DNA of 64,000 bases. It comes from Vibrio azureus. Lineage in GTDB: Bacteria > Pseudomonadota > Gammaproteobacteria > Enterobacterales > Vibrionaceae. A program made the translations under genes and the position numbers. The DNA lies in assembly GCF_002849855.1 (NCBI RefSeq), contig NZ_CP018617.1, positions 1-64,000 of the forward strand, in the 5' to 3' direction. The notes under the pieces are model-generated. The model did not search any database, was not told the DNA's origin, and saw nothing but the letters and a program-made list of their open reading frames with translations. Of the stretch, positions 9,114-18,352 are shown one piece after another (within the stretch, counting starts at the first letter, position 1; each line of letters begins with the position of its first letter).

Positions 9114-9473
9114 TTAGCTTTTGTCGAGAAAGTCTTCTAAAAAATGAGTGGAAAGCATATCAAAAGGACAAGTAAGGGCCGAATCGGAATAAAAAACAAA
9201 TCTGGATGCTTTGAATTCACGTAACTTGATACTAATATGTTGAATAGCCAAACAAAGCGCTTGTAATGAAGAGACACCATAAAGCCTTTTCTCTGCTTCC
9301 AGTCCTTCAATATTAACAATACAGACATGCATTTTTATGCCTTGTAGACGCGGAAGGTCATAAGGTACAGGCTGACTGATCCGAAAAATCACCTTCCTTA
9401 CTTCAGAAGCCTGGGAGTTTTCAACGGGTATCGTCACGAAATACTTCGCTTCACAAATGGTATACGTTTCCAT
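9114..9473 (-). CDS. Small hypothetical protein, DUF6968-like
   Basis: About 119 residues. The start is taken at ATG 9473, which follows TAGGAT at good distance, rather than the earlier in-frame ATG at 9494. The motif KRLYGVSSLQALCLAIQHIS resembles a family of small single-domain bacterial proteins with a YGVDALQAL.LAL motif (DUF6968-type), whose function is unknown. No signal peptide or membrane segment. It lies 99 bp upstream of the second regulator pair on the same strand. Confidence 0.6.
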   Translation of the reverse strand: METYTICEAKYFVTIPVENSQASEVRKVIFRISQPVPYDLPRLQGIKMHVCIVNIEGLEAEKRLYGVSSLQALCLAIQHISIKLREFKASRFVFYSDSALTCPFDMLSTHFLEDFLDKS

Positions 9474-10036
9474 GTTTATCCTAATCAATATCAATAAAAG
9501 AACGAGTGAACAGTTTTATGTCAGGTTCGCATTACAGTGATGTATCGAACATAAGTAAAAAACAAAAAGGGTAAATCAATGAAGCGTAAAGTAACTGAAC
9601 ACAAACAAATCGACCACGAAATAAAGCTAATCACAAATAAAAACTCATAAAATCATCACCTTAAAAAAACATAAAATCTAATAGTACATTTATTTTGAGG
9701 GGGAACCGTACACAGATGAACCCAAGGAGCTTAATTATGTAGTAGGCAACTAAAATTAAGAGCGATGTTAATAGATTGAGATCAAAGAAGGCACAGGAAT
9801 AAATCTGCTCAGAGACAGATCTCCCCTCCCAAAAAGTGAGTAACCTTAGCACTCAGGCTTTATTAACGATTCTTCATATAGGCCCACTATACCTACAAAT
9901 CATTGCTGCAACGGATAGCTAAGGTTGTCACACTAAGCAAAACATCTAGAAGTAACTCGAGTGCAAACATTATTGACAAGATGATCTGTCGCAATTATTT
10001 AAGAGAACTTAAAAAGAGAATACGACCAAAATCATG
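9474..10036. repeat. Gene-free stretch with a decayed half copy of the long repeat element (about 9815-9960)
   Basis: From about 9815 to 9960 the sequence can be aligned by eye, with many substitutions, to the right half of the long elements at 27608-27889 and 45373-45636. Shared blocks are CTCCC.AAA, GTTAACGATTCT-like, ACTATA.CT and ATTGCTGC, ending in CATCTAGAAGTAACT where intact copies have CATCTTGAGGTTACT. Short open frames here (9661-9852 minus, 9903-10106 plus) fall in this decayed DNA and have no coding character. The rest of the interval shows nothing recognisable. Confidence 0.6.
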
Positions 10037-10777
10037 TCACTCATCATTCATGAGAATTTGCATCATATACTCATGTCGTTTAAGGAAATTGAGAGTCACT
10101 TCATAGTGCTCTGTGTCTTCATACTTCGTTTTATAAATACCACTTTCGCTAAACTGATAAATGATAGCTCTAGGATAAGCAAGGAGAATCGGTGAATGCG
10201 TTGCAATAATAAACTGCGAGCCGTCTTCGACAAGTTGATGGATCGCTGAAATAGCAGCCATTTGTCGGGTTGGTGATAAAGCAGCTTCTGGCTCATCCAT
10301 GATATATAAGCCGTGACCGCGAAGCTTATTCGTGATCGTGGACATAAAAGATTCTCCATGTGATTGTTCATGCAAAGAGTTTCCACCATACCCTTGCAGT
10401 GACGGCGGAGAAATTTGATCAATATAAGTTGCAACATTATAAAAGCTTTCTGCTCTAAGGAAGTAATAATCCTTTGGCCTCTTAAAGCTTTTAATTGTTT
10501 TGATGAAATCAGCTAACTGAGAATGAGTTTCTTTAGTATGGAATAACATATTTTTGTTACCACCTTCTGCATTTAGCCCCATTGCAACAGCAATAGCTTC
10601 AATTAGTGTTGATTTGCCTGTCCCGTTTTCGCCAATAAAAAAAGTCACATCAGGATGAAATTTAATGAAATCGAGCTCCTTGATTGAAGGAACATTGAAT
10701 GGATACTGGTCAAAAGTTGTGATTTTCTCACGCTTTAACTCAATTTCTCTTAAATAAGGTTTATTCTCGAAAGACAT
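10037..10777 (-). CDS. AAA-family (ABC-type/SMC-like) ATPase
   Basis: A soluble P-loop ATPase of about 246 residues. Walker A is GENGTGKST, Walker B is GLYIMDEPEAAL with the catalytic Glu, and a switch histidine lies in ATHSPILL. This is the stand-alone ABC-type/overcoming-nuclease-like AAA_21 architecture with no membrane domain and no fused nuclease. The frame extends to 10912, but the extra 45 residues look non-homologous and the conserved start is near KPYLREIELKRE. I chose ATG 10777, while 10912 has a reasonable AGG-containing ribosome site, so this is uncertain. It follows the fimbrial operon's last gene by about 160 bp. No toxin or nuclease partner is adjacent. Confidence 0.8.
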   Translation of the reverse strand: MSFENKPYLREIELKREKITTFDQYPFNVPSIKELDFIKFHPDVTFFIGENGTGKSTLIEAIAVAMGLNAEGGNKNMLFHTKETHSQLADFIKTIKSFKRPKDYYFLRAESFYNVATYIDQISPPSLQGYGGNSLHEQSHGESFMSTITNKLRGHGLYIMDEPEAALSPTRQMAAISAIHQLVEDGSQFIIATHSPILLAYPRAIIYQFSESGIYKTKYEDTEHYEVTLNFLKRHEYMMQILMNDE

Positions 10778-10938
10778 ACACATAATCCAAAGGTAAGAAG
10801 AAAGGAGGTTAAAGCCTCTAGAAGGCCAAAAGTTATAAATAGACTTATTCCGAACATAAAAGTCACTAGTAAAGTGGCGAGATATTCGTAATTTAAATAT
10901 TTCCAGAGACATAGTTAACCTGAGATAAAATTAAAATG

Positions 10939-12873
10939 TCACAGCCGCTGGGGAACAGCAGATATTTGACGACTTACAATAGAGGAGACTTGTTGATCGT
11001 CAAATAATTCAACTATAACCCAACGGTATAGTTGACCATAAACAGTTCCAGTCGATAAGAAGATACAATGAACTGGTTGGTTTGCTAAAACTTTACATAA
11101 TTGATTAGACGGATATACTATATCTCTATATCCATAAATACCAAATTTAGCGATATAAATTTTGAAAAAACGATCCTTATTAGATACTTCATTTAATGAA
11201 CCTTTAAATAAAAATCTAAAATTTGGTCCTGTTTGCGAATGAGTCAAATCATTTTGCTCATTTAATTCAGGAAACATAATATCTTGAGTTGTATATATAG
11301 AAAATTCCTCTCTGAATGAGACGCAGGAGACATAGAATTGATTAGAAGTATTTTTTGCACTGGTATTAGGACTAACAAGCCAATCTCCAAAAAAATTAAC
11401 ATTTTTATTTTTATTATAGTTATTAAAAACCCAATATTGCTTGTCATGATTCCAATCTGCAAGAGAGTTACCAGATAAAGATGAATTTTTTAGCTCTGAG
11501 AAATCATAATCTAAAGGTAAACGCCAGTTAGTTCGCCCTCCAAGGCGTTTGGAATTATAGGTCTTGCACAAAGCCTGAGCGCTGGACAAATCAAACGTGT
11601 AGAAAAATGAATTAGATTCACTAGTACTTAACTGATTTTCTGCAAATTGAGAGAAACCAAGACTATCTAAAAATGTTTTTGAGGGCGGGCTAGTGAATAA
11701 TTTACCCCCACCTATATCAACAATATCTATACAATTTGAAACGGTGCCAGAATTACTATCACATATAGGATCAATATCTGTCATGACAAGCGTAAGAATT
11801 CCTGTTTTAAAACTTCCCTTATGGTTAGAGAGAACAAAAGTAACATCTAGATACTTAGGTGATTGACTATTCCTAGTAAAAGTAAAAAATTTATTATACG
11901 GGTCATTTAGATGCTTAGAACGAATAAAAGCAGAACCATCAACTGAATATACATTAACCAATTGATATTCGATGTTATTTTGAATTGAAATAAGTTTAGA
12001 TATATCTATATCTAAAATACCTTTAGAACTAGATTTATAATTAAAATCATTTATTTCTTCAATAATTAGTCCATTAGGAAGATTTTCACCTATAGAAATG
12101 TCAATCTGACCTAATTTTGCTTCTGATAAGTTTTTAGTATTAGTCAGAGTGTAAAGAATACGAGCATAACCAGCTACACGGTAAGAAAATTTAATTGAGT
12201 TTTGAAAAAGTTTGACATCACCGTCGCCAAGTAGGGTGTACTGTTCAGATAGTTCCCAATCATCCCAATTAATTGTGAAATAATCAGCCAAATCTATATT
12301 TATTGTTTGAGAATCATGTTCATCTGACAACAACCCATGTTTTGAAATGATTTCAAGCTTTGGATCTTTATCAGTCGTAGCGAAAAAATTGAGTGTTGAA
12401 AACTGGCTTTCAACTCGGTGACCAGTGCTTAATGACTGGCCACTTACTTTATACCGGTAAGAGCACAAATTACGGCTATCTAATTGGACATAGAAACCCA
12501 ATTTATCGCCATTTAACTCGACAACTGGCGCATTACAAACACCGGTCATACGCATCATCGGTTGACCTTCATGCTGACTGACAGTGTCAACTTTAATGTC
12601 ATCAATAACGATATCACTCTTGGAGGAGATAAACTGACGAATATCAACAAACTCTTGAATGTTGGGCTCGACAGTAACAAAATCACTGCGAGTTTCAATG
12701 AATGGTGAAGCCTCGACAACATCAACTGTAGATTGAGTGTTTAAGGAAGAAGAAGCCGTCGAGGAGTCCTTACACCCCAGCAGGTTAAGAAGTGATAAGG
12801 TGACCCCAATCAGCACAGAAAGTCGGTAGAAAAAAAATTGATTTAAATATTTATACATAGGGATATATCTCAA
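10939..12873 (-). CDS. DUF1566 (Lcl-type) domain lipoprotein, last gene of fimbrial operon
   Basis: A 644-residue protein with a lipoprotein signal peptide and lipobox LLGC (Cys near residue 34). A long beta-rich middle region follows, and a DUF1566/Lcl-C-like segment around residues 415-510 carries the hallmark GGRTNWRLP. It starts 21 bp after the tip/adhesin candidate gene on the same strand, so it is probably cotranscribed with the fimbrial genes. It is closely related to the 529-residue lipoprotein at 21140-22729, but has about 110 extra C-terminal residues. The Lcl domain occurs in bacterial surface proteins that bind host glycans, so a surface adhesin role is possible; no direct evidence here. 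Confidence 0.75.
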   Translation of the reverse strand: MRYIPMYKYLNQFFFYRLSVLIGVTLSLLNLLGCKDSSTASSSLNTQSTVDVVEASPFIETRSDFVTVEPNIQEFVDIRQFISSKSDIVIDDIKVDTVSQHEGQPMMRMTGVCNAPVVELNGDKLGFYVQLDSRNLCSYRYKVSGQSLSTGHRVESQFSTLNFFATTDKDPKLEIISKHGLLSDEHDSQTINIDLADYFTINWDDWELSEQYTLLGDGDVKLFQNSIKFSYRVAGYARILYTLTNTKNLSEAKLGQIDISIGENLPNGLIIEEINDFNYKSSSKGILDIDISKLISIQNNIEYQLVNVYSVDGSAFIRSKHLNDPYNKFFTFTRNSQSPKYLDVTFVLSNHKGSFKTGILTLVMTDIDPICDSNSGTVSNCIDIVDIGGGKLFTSPPSKTFLDSLGFSQFAENQLSTSESNSFFYTFDLSSAQALCKTYNSKRLGGRTNWRLPLDYDFSELKNSSLSGNSLADWNHDKQYWVFNNYNKNKNVNFFGDWLVSPNTSAKNTSNQFYVSCVSFREEFSIYTTQDIMFPELNEQNDLTHSQTGPNFRFLFKGSLNEVSNKDRFFKIYIAKFGIYGYRDIVYPSNQLCKVLANQPVHCIFLSTGTVYGQLYRWVIVELFDDQQVSSIVSRQISAVPQRL

Positions 12874-12894
12874 ATATAGTAAGCGAAATAAATA

Positions 12895-13797
12895 TTAGAT
12901 ACTTGGTGAAAACGTCAAATAAAAAACATCACGATAAAAGTCGGCGTTAACACTGGATTCATCAACGTCAAAACCAACTTCAAAAGATAAATCTATACTC
13001 TGAGCATTTATATCCTGCACGATACTACGATTGGCAACATGACCTTGATAATTGACAAGATAGCTATCACCGAATTTTATGTAATATGGAATTTCTGTTC
13101 TCGGAGTAACATTAGTAGACTTCATTGAATATTGACTGCGATGCTCCCAGAGCGAAATTGTTAATCCACTATTAAAATTACCTGTCACATTAGCATTATA
13201 TCGAGTAAATCCACTAACTCGATTATTTTGATACTTGGGTACAATCTGTCCAGAGCCAGTCAATGTAACATTTGAAACATAGAAATCGCGATTACTTATC
13301 TTAAAGAAAATAGGCAATGAAGCCTTATGAAGGCTAAGAGCGCCGGAATCAGGAACAATATATTTATATTGATATTCAATAAAAGCCATTCCGGAATATA
13401 CACCATTATTCTTTGGTTTTCCGCTCATAGAGACCTTAAAAACAGGTTTTATAAATCTAAATGGTGTGGATGGATCTGGTAGAGGATTTATTTTTGAACA
13501 GTCATCATTATAGCCCTCTGGGGTTATAATTTTCATCTCATCGATATTTATATTTATAGAATCAGTCCCCGAATTTAAATTAATACTTTTAATGTCATTA
13601 ATAATAGAGACCTGCTCCCAACAACCTGTTGGAGGTAAGTTATCGACAATATGCCATTGAGAAGGAGATATTGCATCACCATTAAAGATAATATTATTCC
13701 AATTAACGATACCATCTTGATAAAAGCCCTCTAAGGTCAAAGCAAAAATTGAAGGCGAAAATATAAATAAATTCAGTAACAAAGCATAATACCTCAT
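12895..13797 (-). CDS. Putative fimbrial tip subunit/adhesin
   Basis: A 300-residue exported protein with a signal peptide (about residues 1-19, ending FALT) and beta-rich sequence throughout, with two or three cysteines (TGCWEQ, DDCSK). Its start overlaps the chaperone gene stop by 4 nt (ATGA). It occupies the position of the tip adhesin in alpha-type (CS1-like) chaperone-usher operons. No sequence motif proves adhesin function. The role is inferred from operon position, export signal and size, which is near that of CooD-type tip proteins. Confidence 0.55.
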   Translation of the reverse strand: MRYYALLLNLFIFSPSIFALTLEGFYQDGIVNWNNIIFNGDAISPSQWHIVDNLPPTGCWEQVSIINDIKSINLNSGTDSININIDEMKIITPEGYNDDCSKINPLPDPSTPFRFIKPVFKVSMSGKPKNNGVYSGMAFIEYQYKYIVPDSGALSLHKASLPIFFKISNRDFYVSNVTLTGSGQIVPKYQNNRVSGFTRYNANVTGNFNSGLTISLWEHRSQYSMKSTNVTPRTEIPYYIKFGDSYLVNYQGHVANRSIVQDINAQSIDLSFEVGFDVDESSVNADFYRDVFYLTFSPSI

Positions 13798-14528
13798 ATA
13801 TTATGCCCTTTATGAATAGTTATTGATTCACGATATTTAGCGCGATGAGTCTCAAGGTTGACAAGGATATCATCTGACATCAAACCTTCCTTCAAATTAA
13901 CATTTAACTTTCTACCAGCAAGAACAACAAACTCTTGAGTACAGTCTGTGCCCTCAGATTTGATATACTTACATGAATCTAGATTAGCTCTTATAAAACT
14001 ATTACCTTTATTATGAATATAAAGTATCTTTCCATCATATTTGATATCATAATTAATTGGTTGTTCTTCTCCAGCTAAGATAAATAAGGGCCCCAAACCA
14101 ATAGTAAAGTTTACATGATTGGTTTTTTCCATACCTTCAGAGACATAAGCTTGAGGTATGAAACTTATCTGGAAAGCACGATCAATATTATTAGATTTAG
14201 GATCTAAATTAGTATCAGATAGAGTAATAAAGAAATCTTTTTTTCTCCCTGGTTCAATGATCGTCTTTCTAGGTGATAGATTTATTCTCCAATCAAAAAT
14301 ATTATTTCTATTGTAGTCCACCATTTCTATCTCACCATTTTTTATAAATAATTCAGATATAGAAGTAGAGACAAAAATTCGAGCATTTTCATTATTTTTA
14401 ATTGTAAAAACAGACTCATCATCATAAGCGGAAACCAGCATCATTGAATTAATTTCTAAGGCAGTTGAACCAAAAGAAATTGATAATAGTAAAAATATTA
14501 TCACTTGACTTAATTTATGTTTTATCAT
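13794..14528 (-). CDS. Periplasmic fimbrial chaperone
   Basis: A 244-residue protein with a signal peptide (about 1-23) and a two-domain immunoglobulin-like layout. Its sequence pattern fits pilus chaperones: MLVSAYDDESVFTIKNN at the first strand, LSPRKTIIEPGRKKDFFI before the G1-like strand, and RAFQISFIPQ after it. It would bind subunits in the periplasm and hand them to the usher. Two cysteines in the second domain (SCKYI, TDCTQ) may form a disulfide. It lies between usher and tip genes, overlapping the latter by 4 nt. Divergent from the classical FimC group and closer to the alternate chaperone-usher type. Confidence 0.75.
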   Translation of the reverse strand: MIKHKLSQVIIFLLLSISFGSTALEINSMMLVSAYDDESVFTIKNNENARIFVSTSISELFIKNGEIEMVDYNRNNIFDWRINLSPRKTIIEPGRKKDFFITLSDTNLDPKSNNIDRAFQISFIPQAYVSEGMEKTNHVNFTIGLGPLFILAGEEQPINYDIKYDGKILYIHNKGNSFIRANLDSCKYIKSEGTDCTQEFVVLAGRKLNVNLKEGLMSDDILVNLETHRAKYRESITIHKGHNI

Positions 14529-14566
14529 TTTTTACCTATAAATTATATTAAAATAGTATTTAAGAT

Positions 14567-16933
14567 TTAAATACACACTCCTGAAAATGAAGTTGAGTTT
14601 TTAATTTGTTTAAAATTACATACTCTACTGTTAGAACTTAAATTGAAATTACTACCTTTGATATATGTAACCTGAAAAACACCATCGTCTGAGATCTGTT
14701 GTACGTCAATACAAGTTTCTCCTGCACAGTCAAGAGATGAGATTGGGTTACCGAATTCATCATCTAAAATGACAATCATATTTTCAACATCATACGCTTT
14801 AGGGCTTACTGTGTATAACGTTCCGGGCAGAGATGTAACATCAAAGGTATTATCTTTTATTAGGGTATTTTTTTCTTTTGGTTCAATCAATATTTCTTGC
14901 TGTTGATATTCAACCAATTTAGTAACATTAGAATCTTTATTAAGCACTTTCCTTGAGATAAAACGTCCATTTTTTGAACTTGATACATAAACACTTTCTT
15001 CCTTAGCCGCTAAAAAATTATCACGTCTTAATTTAATAAATGAACGTCCTTTTAAGTTTGTAAAATCCAGGCTACCATCACTGAATATTTGAGTTCCGGA
15101 AGCACTACCTGATAGAGACTTTCTTCCAAGTGAATCAACATATACGTATGCATTAGAGTTAAATTTTTGGTTTTTTGATTGTATAGACGAAGAAAAATCA
15201 ACGAATGATCTGTTAGTAACAGCTTGGAGACTTACAGAAGTATTACTATCAAAATTTTCTGATTCATCAATCATACTTAATGAGTTTCTTATACTGATTA
15301 CATTATTATCCTTCACATACACATTGTTGCTAGCAGAAAAAATCTCATCAAACTTGAGCTGTAATGATAACGAAATATTAAATGAAGAATCCCGAGTTTC
15401 ATAACGTTGGTAATCTGCAGATAAAGTAATATCTGCTGAAGATAAGTGGTAGTTTAAAGAAGAATAAACCATTCTATAATCATACCTATCACTTTTTTGA
15501 TAATAAGAAAACTTATTATCTGAGTATTGTGATAACCGTATATAGCCAGTTCCACCAAGTACAAGCCCAGATGCTCCTATACCAAATTCACGATAGCTAT
15601 TATCTCTATATAATGTATTAATTAAATCAAAGCTATTAGTATTAGCCTTCAAATCTAAATGACTATAGTAAAAATCGAAAAATGACATTCTAAAATTCAA
15701 GGTAGTAAAACTGTCACCATACTCATTAACTCCCCCCGTACCTTCAAAATACCAGTCATCCTTAAAAAGATATTTACTTCCGATTTGAAAGTAATGACCA
15801 TATTCAGAAAGTGTAATACCACTGCCAATCATAAAAGGTTCATCAATACGATAATTCAACAGACCTCTTGAAAAGAAAAAGTCATCTCCTTTCGAATTTT
15901 CCATCAAGCCAACATTGAGAGTATGATCATAGCGACCAGTCTCAAGTTGAAAGTCATTATTATTAACAATTCTTTTCTCTTCTCGAAAGACTTCTTCACC
16001 TAATGCTTTAAAAACTAAAACAATTTTATAAGAACCAACTGGTAGATCATCATAACTGATGAAGTTTTTTCCTTCCGAAATAGATTTGCTGTAAATAATT
16101 CTTTCAGATTTATAAACCTCCACTTGACCATTTTCTGAAGCAGAAAAAATTATTTTCTGAGAATTTTTCGTTTTATTCTTGATTAATTGACGACTTGAAG
16201 CAACATATGCTGACGTAGAAATGTAGTTAGTATCATTAGATAAATAGTCGGTTGAATTAAAAGAAAGTGTGTTTTCACTATAGCCAAATTTAAGTAAGTT
16301 ATCCAATTTTTCATAACTATACATAGCCTCAAATACATCCGTATTTCCTCTAGTATCAATTTGAGTATCAATACTTAGAAAGCCAATAGGTAAACCAACC
16401 GTCGTATTATTTGACCAATTTAATTGTGGCTGTTTATTCATCTCGCTAGATAGATAAAAGTTACTCCAGTTAATCATTGCAGGTGATTTATTTTCATATT
16501 CGATGTACTCTTTCTCATCAGAAATACTCTTGAAAGCACTGGGGGATAAAATAACTTCTAAAATGGAGTTATCGTAGTCGAAATCTAGAACATATTCTCT
16601 TTCATGATTTTTTTTTGATAATATCTCAGACCGATTAAGTCCTTTTTTGAGAATAGATATTATATCCGATGATGTTTTACCTTTAATTCCTTTATCATCC
16701 AAAAAAGATCTGACAACATTAATGTTTGAAGAATAGTCTACCAACTTTATAGACTCGTATGATACTAACATCTCAGTGTCAACACTTTCATTAATTCCAG
16801 CTAATCTTATGGAGATCATTTTATTTTTTTCTATAAAATATTCTGAGAAATTATCAGGATATCCTTTAGAATATACATTAGCATGAAAGAATTGTAGAAT
16901 AGATATGAAGAATAACACATAAAAATTAGACAT
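14567..16933 (-). CDS. Outer-membrane fimbrial usher (CS1/TcfC-like)
   Basis: A 788-residue protein with a signal peptide followed by an N-terminal domain (about 25-150), a long beta-barrel region rich in alternating polar/hydrophobic strands (about 190-620) with a plug-like insert (SYKIVLVFKALGEEVFREEK), and a C-terminal domain with a Cys pair (LDCAGETCID). This is the usher layout, slightly shorter than CS1-family ushers of about 870 residues. It forms the outer-membrane channel through which pilin subunits are assembled. Its start overlaps the upstream subunit gene by 8 nt and the chaperone gene follows after 38 bp. AT-rich codon usage fits horizontal acquisition. Confidence 0.75.
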   Translation of the reverse strand: MSNFYVLFFISILQFFHANVYSKGYPDNFSEYFIEKNKMISIRLAGINESVDTEMLVSYESIKLVDYSSNINVVRSFLDDKGIKGKTSSDIISILKKGLNRSEILSKKNHEREYVLDFDYDNSILEVILSPSAFKSISDEKEYIEYENKSPAMINWSNFYLSSEMNKQPQLNWSNNTTVGLPIGFLSIDTQIDTRGNTDVFEAMYSYEKLDNLLKFGYSENTLSFNSTDYLSNDTNYISTSAYVASSRQLIKNKTKNSQKIIFSASENGQVEVYKSERIIYSKSISEGKNFISYDDLPVGSYKIVLVFKALGEEVFREEKRIVNNNDFQLETGRYDHTLNVGLMENSKGDDFFFSRGLLNYRIDEPFMIGSGITLSEYGHYFQIGSKYLFKDDWYFEGTGGVNEYGDSFTTLNFRMSFFDFYYSHLDLKANTNSFDLINTLYRDNSYREFGIGASGLVLGGTGYIRLSQYSDNKFSYYQKSDRYDYRMVYSSLNYHLSSADITLSADYQRYETRDSSFNISLSLQLKFDEIFSASNNVYVKDNNVISIRNSLSMIDESENFDSNTSVSLQAVTNRSFVDFSSSIQSKNQKFNSNAYVYVDSLGRKSLSGSASGTQIFSDGSLDFTNLKGRSFIKLRRDNFLAAKEESVYVSSSKNGRFISRKVLNKDSNVTKLVEYQQQEILIEPKEKNTLIKDNTFDVTSLPGTLYTVSPKAYDVENMIVILDDEFGNPISSLDCAGETCIDVQQISDDGVFQVTYIKGSNFNLSSNSRVCNFKQIKNSTSFSGVCI

Positions 16934-17417
16934 TTTTTGATGCTACCATAATAGAGACCGTTCCTGAGCAATCATATTTTTCATTTCCAAATTCTTTTAT
17001 TTCATCAAAGATTAATTCTAAAGACAATGCATTATTAACATCATCCAAATTAAAATCTAGCTTATTTTGGCTCTCTATAGATTGACCGTTAAATTTGATA
17101 TTAACTGGTATTAAAAATGAGGACCTAAGGGAGGTACACTGATGTAAAGAATGAATTAATGATAAGGTATATTTACCAGAACTTTTAGAGCTTTTTAGTC
17201 CAAATTGATACTTTAAGTTATCAAACTTTTTTTCAGTCAAATTAAAAGAAGCTACAATAAGGGTATTATTATTAATAATTTCTAAGGAATCATTATTAGT
17301 CTTACTTATGTATACTGAAACAGGTACCGGGACGACTTTTTTAAAATCTTTTATATATGCTGATTCAACATTAAAGCTTACAGCCGACACCATTATTAAC
17401 AATATTGCATTTAACAT
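16926..17417 (-). CDS. CS1-like fimbrial subunit
   Basis: A 163-residue exported protein with a signal peptide (about 1-19). The pattern VPVPVSVYIS near the mature N-terminus, IPVNIKFNGQSIE in the middle and SGTVSIMV at the C-terminus corresponds to CS1-type pilins (for example IPVSVNFAGKPL and GLVSIIL in the E. coli CS1 major subunit). Two cysteines (HQCTS, YDCSG). It is either a minor subunit or a second pilin beside the protein at 17497-18015. Overlaps the usher gene by 8 nt. Confidence 0.65.
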   Translation of the reverse strand: MLNAILLIMVSAVSFNVESAYIKDFKKVVPVPVSVYISKTNNDSLEIINNNTLIVASFNLTEKKFDNLKYQFGLKSSKSSGKYTLSLIHSLHQCTSLRSSFLIPVNIKFNGQSIESQNKLDFNLDDVNNALSLELIFDEIKEFGNEKYDCSGTVSIMVASKNV

Positions 17418-17496
17418 AATTTAATAGTATTCATATTATTAAATATATTTATACCCCCTATGCCAACATGGAGCACAGGGGAGAGGAGGGTGTTAA

Positions 17497-18015
17497 TTAA
17501 GTAGTAGAATTTGTGATAATTAAACTAACACTTAAATTCACCATATCAAGAGCTTTTGCCGGAAATTGCTCATCATTTTCAAATGACAAATTATTAAAAT
17601 CTCCAAAGGTAATATTTTTATCGGTATTTTTATCTATAGTTTGGTTGTTAACCTTCCATGTCGCGCCTGTTAAATAGTCATTAGAAGGAGTACCCCCAAC
17701 TTCCAAAGCTGGATCTTTTAATTTAACGTTGTAATCACCATTTAATCTATCTCCACTTCCGTCTTTTAAATCAAATATAAAATCAGTGGCAGAAAGCTTA
17801 AAGTGTCCTATTTTATCACCCTTGTCTATTTTCAATTTTCCCTTTGAGATAGTTGCAACACTTAGAGCACTACCTATATCTGATCCAGAAGGAACTTGCC
17901 CACTCCATTGAAAAGATGCAGTTGAAGAAGTATTTGCCTGAGTTTGCATTCCTATAGATGACAGTGACAACAAAATTGCCGGTAATAGTAAATTTTTAAA
18001 TTTAATTTTTTTCAT
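17497..18015 (-). CDS. Putative major fimbrial subunit, first gene of fimbrial operon
   Basis: A 172-residue exported protein with a clear signal peptide (cleavage near TQA-N, residue 28). Mature sequence starts SSTASFQWSGQVPSGS, is beta-rich, lacks cysteines, and ends in NLSVSLIITNSTT, a typical C-terminal strand of a donor-strand pilin. Being first in the operon, small and without a disulfide, it is the best candidate for the major pilin. It is followed after a 79-bp gap by the second subunit gene; the gap contains GGGAGAGGAGGG-like sequence that could be a processing or attenuation site. Family assignment is by context. Confidence 0.6.
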   Translation of the reverse strand: MKKIKFKNLLLPAILLSLSSIGMQTQANTSSTASFQWSGQVPSGSDIGSALSVATISKGKLKIDKGDKIGHFKLSATDFIFDLKDGSGDRLNGDYNVKLKDPALEVGGTPSNDYLTGATWKVNNQTIDKNTDKNITFGDFNNLSFENDEQFPAKALDMVNLSVSLIITNSTT

Positions 18016-18352
18016 AACAAATCCATATTTTTTCTGTATTAATTTAATCTTAAACCTGGTGACGTGTCACAAAGCGGAACCACAATACCTCATTAAATCC
18101 TAACACTTCAATAAATTAAAAATAAATAAAAAGAATCACACAAATATATATAAAAAAATTATAATAATCAGACACTTATACAAATTAGGCAAAGTATTTA
18201 TTATTGTGATCACAGCTGATTAGATAAAGAAGAGTAATTAAATGTAGGCTTGAGATAAGAATAATTTAAACCTCAATTAAAATATTATATGTTTGTCAGC
18301 GTCAATTTATATTGACTAAATTTAAAGTAACTCAATTATTTAGAGGTTTACG
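18016..18352. promoter_or_regulatory. Divergent, very AT-rich promoter region of fimbrial operon and Hint cassette
   Basis: The region separates the fimbrial operon (minus) from the three-gene secreted cassette (plus). It contains the 10-bp palindrome TGTGATCACA at about 18205 and long A/T tracts, as expected for H-NS-silenced and activator-dependent promoters. No specific promoter elements could be assigned with confidence. Confidence 0.4.

Noticed and set aside
9661..9852. 63-residue hydrophobic minus-strand frame
   Set aside because: It overlaps the decayed MITE copy and has no ribosome site; a chance frame in AT-rich DNA.
18190..18230. CRP-binding site at TGTGATCACA
   Set aside because: The 6-bp spacer between half-sites is absent, so it does not match the CRP consensus; kept only as a palindrome.
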